12,010 bases of DNA, taken from positions 1 to 12,010 of the forward strand of contig CAYYJS010000078.1 in the NCBI GenBank assembly GCA_964472315.1, given 5' to 3'. The notes below the pieces were generated by a model. That model had not been told where the DNA came from and made no database searches. It worked only from the letters and a program-made list of their open reading frames with translations. Below are positions 9,068 through 12,010 of this stretch, piece after piece. Numbering within the stretch: position 1 is the stretch's first letter; every line of letters begins with the position of its first letter. This DNA comes from CAYYJS01 sp964472315 (GTDB lineage: Bacteria > Verrucomicrobiota > Kiritimatiellia > UBA8416). A program made the position numbers and the translations under genes.

Positions 9068-9176
9068 CCATTGACATTCCTTGTTGGCTGTTGGGTGTTC
9101 ATGTTCATTGTCCGCCGGGGGACAGCGGGCGCGCAGCGCCACGCTGTACTGACAGCGCACCCATCCCCCGGAGGGC
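9068..9176 (+). repeat. Composite repeat, copy M (heptads plus twin hairpin)
   Basis: Heptads at 9072-9099 (TGACATT, CCTTGTT, GGCTGTT and one more) lead into the 41-bp core at 9113-9153. Both hairpins are perfect here: GGCGC (9128-9132) with GCGCC (9136-9140) around GCA, then CGCTGT (9142-9147) with ACAGCG (9152-9157) around ACTG. The tail ends in CCCCCGGAGGGC. It starts 12 bases after the lon stop codon, so the hairpins would also be transcribed in any lon read-through. Confidence 0.85.
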
Positions 9177-9190
9177 AATATCCAGGACGG

Positions 9191-9210
9191 GACATGTTGG
9201 CTGTTGTGTG
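9191..9210 (-). repeat. Decayed heptad repeat
   Basis: ACATGTTGGCTGTTGTGTG is a shortened, mutated form of the GGACATT to GGGTGTT repeat, lacking one heptad. It lies just after the GACGGGACA echo of the left edge, suggesting a partial or eroded copy. Confidence 0.5.
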
Positions 9211-9318
9211 CGGCGTCGAGATCCCCGGCGCCTTCCCGTAGCCTGCGTCGCCAAACGGTGGATGCGCCGGTACGCCGTGCGCCCGTTCACGTGTTTCGTT
9301 GCGGTCCCTTCTTACCCC

Positions 9319-9338
9319 CCCGCTCTCGTCCGCCGATC
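9319..9338 (+). repeat. 20-bp direct repeat, left of the MNT/HEPN pair
   Basis: CCCGCTCTCGTCCGCCGATC is repeated exactly and in the same orientation at 10230-10249, so the two copies bracket the toxin-antitoxin pair. Confidence 0.7.
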
Positions 9339-9444
9339 ACCAGGCTCGCGACACCCGACACCGAGAAACGCACACCCGTGATGCACCCGCGGGCGTCTGA
9401 ACATGCGGCTTGTCGAACCACAACGAAAACGGTACGCTCTAAAT

Positions 9445-9756
9445 ATGATCCGTAGACAGAGCATCAATGCGTTTGTAGAGAAAGTCGCAGCCCAGTTTCA
9501 TCCGGAAAGGGTGGTTCTGTTCGGCTCCTATGCGTACGGCAAGCCAACGCCTGATTCTGACGTGGACCTGCTGGTCGTGATGTCGCACGAAGGGTCGCCA
9601 GCCATGCAGGCTGCAAAGATAAGAAAGCGGATTCGCGCCGGCTTTCCGATGGATCTCGTTGTTCGCAGCCCCGAGGAGATCGAGAAACGTCTATCGATGG
9701 ACGACTTCTTTGTGCGCGACATCATGGAACGAGGTCAGCCACTGTATGAAGGCTAG
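9445..9756 (+). CDS. mntA: MNT-type nucleotidyltransferase (probable antitoxin)
   Basis: A 103-residue minimal nucleotidyltransferase. The pol-beta-like signature is complete: G27-S28 in LFGSYAYGKPTPDSDVDLLV, acidic residues D39 and D41, and the third carboxylate D70 in PMDLVV. In characterised HEPN/MNT (type VII) toxin-antitoxin systems such a protein transfers AMP to the HEPN toxin and silences it. Start choice is uncertain: ATG 9445 places the N-terminus normally for the family, an in-frame ATG lies at 9403, and neither has a Shine-Dalgarno sequence. The HEPN gene overlaps its end by 11 bases. Composition is visibly less GC-rich than the flanking housekeeping genes, consistent with acquisition. 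Confidence 0.85.
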   Translation: MIRRQSINAFVEKVAAQFHPERVVLFGSYAYGKPTPDSDVDLLVVMSHEGSPAMQAAKIRKRIRAGFPMDLVVRSPEEIEKRLSMDDFFVRDIMERGQPLYEG

Positions 9757-10135
9757 CACCCAGGAGTGGATTGACATGGCGGAGGCCGATTTCGTCAGCG
9801 CCGGCCGGGAATATCGGGCTCGCAAGCAGCCAAATTATGATGCGGCATGCTTCTTTGCACAGCAATGCCTTGAGAAGTACCTGAAGGGACGCCTGACGGA
9901 AGCGGGCACCGCTTTTCCCAAAACGCACGACCTCGAGGCCTTGCTGGATCTGCTTTTGCCGATTGAACCGATGTGGGATGTGTTCCGTCCCACATTGGTG
10001 GACATCACGACGTATGGGGTCGCGTTCCGTTACCCCGGCGAGTCGGCAACGCGCGAGATGGCATGCCAAGTCGTGAGTGACACAGCCAAGGTGCGCAAGC
10101 AAATGCGCCATGACATGAAACTCGTGGAAGTGTAG
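9746..10135 (+). CDS. HEPN domain protein (probable toxin)
   Basis: A 129-residue all-helical HEPN protein (PF05168-like). Landmarks: an AACFFAQQCLEKYLKG helix (33-48), FPKTHDLEALLDLL (57-70) and TYGVAFRYPGE (89-99). A possible R-x4-H ribonuclease motif, R117 to H122 in RKQMRH, lies near the C-terminus, but I cannot confirm that it sits at the usual place in the last helix. HEPN toxins cleave RNA or tRNA, and the neighbouring MNT enzyme is the expected inhibitor. ATG 9746 overlaps the MNT gene by 11 bases, with GAGG at 9731-9734. The open frame extends upstream to 9659, but that part is just the MNT gene in another frame. Confidence 0.82.
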   Translation: MKASTQEWIDMAEADFVSAGREYRARKQPNYDAACFFAQQCLEKYLKGRLTEAGTAFPKTHDLEALLDLLLPIEPMWDVFRPTLVDITTYGVAFRYPGESATREMACQVVSDTAKVRKQMRHDMKLVEV

Positions 10136-10229
10136 CGCGAAGGAGGGGCAGTGATCTTCTCCCGAGAGCCGCTCGCATGACGATCCAACGACAATCGGGA
10201 ATCTCTCTTCTCATCCGCCGCGCTCGTCG

Positions 10230-10249
10230 CCCGCTCTCGTCCGCCGATC
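10230..10249 (+). repeat. 20-bp direct repeat, right of the MNT/HEPN pair
   Basis: Exact second copy of 9319-9338, in the same orientation, 95 bases after the HEPN stop codon. Confidence 0.7.
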
Positions 10250-10257
10250 CCTTCCCC

Positions 10258-10494
10258 GTTTGTAGTTCACGCTTCAGCGTGCCCCCGCACGTAGACTCAT
10301 CCACCGGGCAGCCTGAAGGGCGTGTTGATTTATTCAGCGCCTTCCCTTACGAAGTCGCTGTGGATTGAATATTGAGTCTTTGATCTCCCCGCAGTGCGAG
10401 ATTCTTCGCTCTACGGCCAGTTGTTTGCCTCAAAAACGGAGGTCGCCGAAGGGCGTTCAATAAATCAACACGCCCTGAAGGCTGAACTACAAAC
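10258..10494. repeat. BIME-like inverted REP pair with GTAG heads
   Basis: The ends are a perfect 12-bp inverted repeat, GTTTGTAGTTCA (10258-10269) and its complement (10483-10494). Each carries the tetranucleotide GTAG (10262-10265; 10487-10490 on the minus strand) immediately outside a hairpin: CACGCT/AGCGTG (10268-10281) on the left, GCC/GGC around CTGAA (10472-10482) on the right. A second, inner pair of arms matches for 17 perfect bases (10318-10334 and 10459-10475) and continues imperfectly to 10344 and 10448. GTAG plus hairpin in opposed pairs is the classic REP/BIME layout that RAYT transposases bind. The middle (10345-10447) is AT-richer and unrecognised. Confidence 0.75.
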
Positions 10495-10504
10495 AGTATC
10501 CAAT

Positions 10505-10626
10505 GGTCATTGGACATTCCGTGTTGGCTGTTGGGTGTTCATGTAGCCGTCCGCCGGGGGACAGCGGGCACGTAGCGCCACGCTGTACTGACGCGCGATT
10601 CGCTCCCATCCCCTGGGGCGAACCTG
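10505..10626 (+). repeat. Composite repeat, copy R (heptads plus degraded twin hairpin)
   Basis: Five NNNNRTT heptads (GGTCATT, GGACATT and three more, 10505-10539) lead into the 41-bp core at 10552-10592. Here both hairpins are damaged: the first stem reads GGCAC/GCGCC and the second CGCTGT/ACGCGC. The tail (CCCATCCCCTGGGGC, then ACCTGTGC) resembles copy L more than copy M. Confidence 0.8.
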
Positions 10627-10685
10627 TGCCGAGCCGCCCCGAGCCCGGCGCGCCATCGCCGAAAGAGGCCCCGGCGGGACGTTCG

Positions 10686-10701
10686 CCCCGACATGTCGGG
10701 G
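10686..10701. repeat. Perfect 16-bp palindrome
   Basis: CCCCGACATGTCGGGG is fully self-complementary and abuts the tandem array. It could be a binding site for a dimeric protein or a recombination hot spot at the end of the mobile element. No specific protein is suggested. Confidence 0.6.
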
Positions 10702-10702
10702 G

Positions 10703-10762
10703 CCGTCAGGGTCGGGGGGCCGTCAGGGTCGGGGCCGTCAGGGTCGGGGGCCGTCAGGGTCG
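10703..10762 (+). repeat. Four-unit tandem repeat, outward extension of the element end
   Basis: CCGTCAGGGTCG occurs four times, starting at 10703, 10720, 10735 and 10751, separated by three to five G residues (periods 17, 15 and 16). The fourth unit is the outer edge of the left inverted end of the transposase element. The right end has only one related unit (GGCAACAGGGTCG on the minus strand). Confidence 0.85.
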
Positions 10763-10783
10763 TACCTAGAAAATAGAATTCAA

Positions 10784-11785
10784 TCATGAAAGTGCTTCTT
10801 TGAGCTTTACGATCTTGGCGGCCAAAGGAGCATCCGCCGCCGCCAGGGCCGCCAATCTCTTGCGTTGTTTCCCCATCGAACTGTCGCTTGCATACCCGAA
10901 ATGCGCCGAAAGCTCCCTTTGTGTCTTGCCGCTCAGTTGACAACACAGCGCCACGGCAACGGCCTTCACCGCGCCGAGACGATTTCCGTGGTAGTGCAGA
11001 TCTTCCAACTTCACCCCAAATGCCCGCGCCACCGCCCGCTCGATCGTCCCAACGTCCACGGGCTTGGCTTTCGGCCACGCAACATCCCCTTCGCAACCCT
11101 TCCGCAACCTCGCCCCCGCCAGTCCGTCCTCCATCTCCGCGCGGAACTTCTCATCGCCGACCGCATATCCGCTCGCTCCCAGCGCATCCTTCAGCGCCGC
11201 ATCGTCCTCCGCCAGAAACCGTTCCGTGTACCGCCTGTACTCCTCCCGACTCCCGCGCCGTGTCCGCCGCCCCATCAACGCCAGCCACCGGTAATCCACC
11301 CGATCCTCATCCGCCCCCAGCCCGGCGTATCCGCGATAACTGCTCCACGGGTACCCGTTCAGGACACCCCGCTTCTCCTCCACTCCGGCTTTCGCCAGGG
11401 CCTTCACCTTGACGGGGTTCAAATGAATATACCGCGTCAGCCTGACCAGATAGTCGTCTCCGCCCGCCAGCTTCGCATGATATCGCGTCCCGAAACAGTG
11501 GCCGGGCCGGGCGTTCTTGTACCGGAAATACATGCCGTACGCCGTATTCAACCGGTGCATGAACCGTTGAATGTTCCCCCACGGCGTTTCCACGAGCAGG
11601 TGGAAGTGATTCGGCATCAGACAATACGCATAGAGAACGACATTGTCCGCCTTGAGCGCCGCATCCAGTTGCCCCAGGAATCTCTCGCGATCATCATCGC
11701 TGTAGAAAATCCTCTCGCGGCCGTCACCACGGCTCGTCACGTGGTAGCGAGCCCCAATATATCGTATCCGCCATTTCCTCGGCAT
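10784..11785 (-). CDS. REP-associated tyrosine transposase (RAYT, Y1/HUH family)
   Basis: A 333-residue Y1 transposase-like protein. The HUH-type metal motif is H60-F-H62 in LMPNHFHLLVETP, and the catalytic tyrosine is Y119 in LTRYIHLNPVKV, followed by the YPWSSY motif (145-150) usual in the family. The N-terminus MPRKWRIRYIGARYHVTSRG is typical. Residues 245-313 form a helix-turn-helix region resembling the DnaA C-terminal domain (IERAVARAFGV to LSAHFGYASDSSMGKQRKRL), an extra DNA-binding part seen in many long RAYTs. ATG 11785 is chosen because it opens the conserved N-terminus. A TTG at 11809 is in frame but less likely, and neither has a strong Shine-Dalgarno sequence. Known RAYTs nick single-stranded DNA at GTAG-headed hairpins. 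All catalytic residues are present, so it may be active. Confidence 0.92.
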   Translation of the reverse strand: MPRKWRIRYIGARYHVTSRGDGRERIFYSDDDRERFLGQLDAALKADNVVLYAYCLMPNHFHLLVETPWGNIQRFMHRLNTAYGMYFRYKNARPGHCFGTRYHAKLAGGDDYLVRLTRYIHLNPVKVKALAKAGVEEKRGVLNGYPWSSYRGYAGLGADEDRVDYRWLALMGRRTRRGSREEYRRYTERFLAEDDAALKDALGASGYAVGDEKFRAEMEDGLAGARLRKGCEGDVAWPKAKPVDVGTIERAVARAFGVKLEDLHYHGNRLGAVKAVAVALCCQLSGKTQRELSAHFGYASDSSMGKQRKRLAALAAADAPLAAKIVKLKEALS

Positions 11786-11827
11786 GCTGCCACGGTCGCA
11801 CTCCACCAAGCCCGCGTCAATTGTATT

Positions 11828-11851
11828 TTCTATTTTCTAGGTGCGACCCTG
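11828..11851 (-). repeat. Right inverted end of the RAYT element
   Basis: Complement of 10755-10778 with one mismatch in 24. Just inside it the TATTTTC heptamer occurs twice (11825-11830 region to 11837). Confidence 0.8.
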
Positions 11852-11875
11852 TTGCCACAACATGTTCCCGTCTTT

Positions 11876-11919
11876 CGTTGGGTGTTCGGCGTTCCTTGAT
11901 CGCTGTTGGATGTTCATGT
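11876..11919 (-). repeat. Heptad-phased interspersed repeat, copy 8
   Basis: Perfect 44-bp inverted copy of 47-90. Similarity continues outward for about 15 bases with a few changes (CATGTTCCCGTCT here, CATGCTCCCGTCT on the minus strand at the left end). Confidence 0.85.
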
Positions 11920-11936
11920 CCCATGTCGCCGAGAGG

Positions 11937-12001
11937 AACACTCAACAGCCAACAAGGAACGCCCAACGTTCAGGCGATGGAACGCCCAACGTTCAGGCGA
12001 T
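11937..12001 (+). repeat. Heptad repeat, copy 9, running into a 23-bp tandem duplication
   Basis: 11937-11974 is a perfect 38-bp inverted copy of 127-164, made of five AACNNNN heptads. Its last part is duplicated exactly: the 23-bp unit beginning GGAACGCCCAACG occurs at 11956-11978 and 11979-12001. The array probably continues past the window edge. Confidence 0.85.
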
Positions 12002-12010
12002 GGACATTGG

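Larger units (their letters stand above)
9056..9444. other. Gene-free region after lon
   Basis: No credible gene is present. It contains composite repeat copy M (9068-9176), a 17-base echo of the left edge of the window (9178-9194 versus 2-18, two differences), a decayed heptad repeat (9191-9210) and one copy of a 20-bp direct repeat (9319-9338). The last 100 bases before the MNT gene show no clear promoter. Confidence 0.7.
10136..10783. other. Gene-free, repeat-rich region before the transposase
   Basis: No gene is supported. From left to right it contains the second copy of the 20-bp direct repeat (10230-10249), an inverted REP-like pair (10258-10494), composite repeat copy R (10505-10626), a 16-bp perfect palindrome (10686-10701), a four-unit tandem array (10703-10762) and the left inverted end of the transposase element (10755-10778). 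Confidence 0.75.
10755..11851 (-). mobile_element. RAYT-bearing element with near-perfect 24-bp inverted ends
   Basis: The outer 24 bases at 10755-10778 (beginning CAGGGTCGTACCTAG) and the complement of 11828-11851 (beginning CAGGGTCGCACCTAG) agree at 23 of 24 positions. The match then fades over about eight further bases. Between them lies only the transposase gene, whose stop codon falls inside the left end. Inverted ends of this length are not typical of Y1/HUH transposases, which use subterminal hairpins, so these may be REP-like recognition sites or the bounds of a transposable unit. I see no obvious target-site duplication. Confidence 0.7.

Noticed and set aside
9200..9440. tRNA or other structured RNA gene after lon
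   Set aside because: I looked for cloverleaf arms and a T-loop GTTCRA-like motif with a matching acceptor stem and found none.
10865..11899. A 344-codon plus-strand frame over the transposase
   Set aside because: It is Pro/Arg/His-rich shadow sequence opposite a transposase with intact HFH and Tyr motifs.

Overview
The window reads as a high-GC bacterial chromosome segment. It looks Gram-negative, and the mix of a single-domain AICAR transformylase, a Y1 (RAYT-type) transposase with a DnaA-like C-terminus and dense heptamer-phased intergenic repeats makes me think of the PVC group (Kiritimatiellota or relatives). That placement is an impression, not something the sequence proves. Protein-coding cores are ordinary housekeeping or transport genes. 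The intergenic parts are unusually rich in repeats.

Layout. 1-562 holds no gene and is packed with short repeats. 563-3182 is a two-gene plus-strand unit: an ArsB/NhaD-type (ion transporter superfamily) permease and a MOP-superfamily, ANKH-like membrane protein. 3244-5147 is a minus-strand unit, aguA then aguB with a 4-base ATGA overlap, encoding the agmatine to N-carbamoylputrescine to putrescine route. A 144-base divergent intergenic region leads to a plus-strand pair, a stand-alone AICAR transformylase (PurH C-terminal domain only, 5292-6542) and a LonA protease (6584-9055). 9056-9444 is gene-free and carries a composite repeat. 9445-10135 is an overlapping MNT nucleotidyltransferase / HEPN pair, a probable type VII toxin-antitoxin module. 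10136-10783 is gene-free and holds a REP/BIME-like inverted pair with GTAG heads, another composite repeat and a short tandem array. 10784-11785 (minus) is an intact RAYT-type Y1 transposase bracketed by near-perfect 24-bp inverted repeats. The window ends in more repeats.

The most interesting feature is the repeat system. (i) A short interspersed repeat is written in a 7-bp register, AAYNNNN on one strand, for three to six consecutive heptads. It recurs at least eight times in both orientations. (ii) In three places it is joined to a conserved 41-bp module that folds as two adjacent hairpins. (iii) A 237-bp inverted pair has GTAG tetranucleotides ahead of hairpins, the hallmark of REP sequences acted on by RAYT transposases. 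(iv) A RAYT gene with intact catalytic residues lies within 300 bp of that pair. Together these suggest a REP/RAYT-like mobile repeat economy. That the RAYT acts on any of these repeats is inference.
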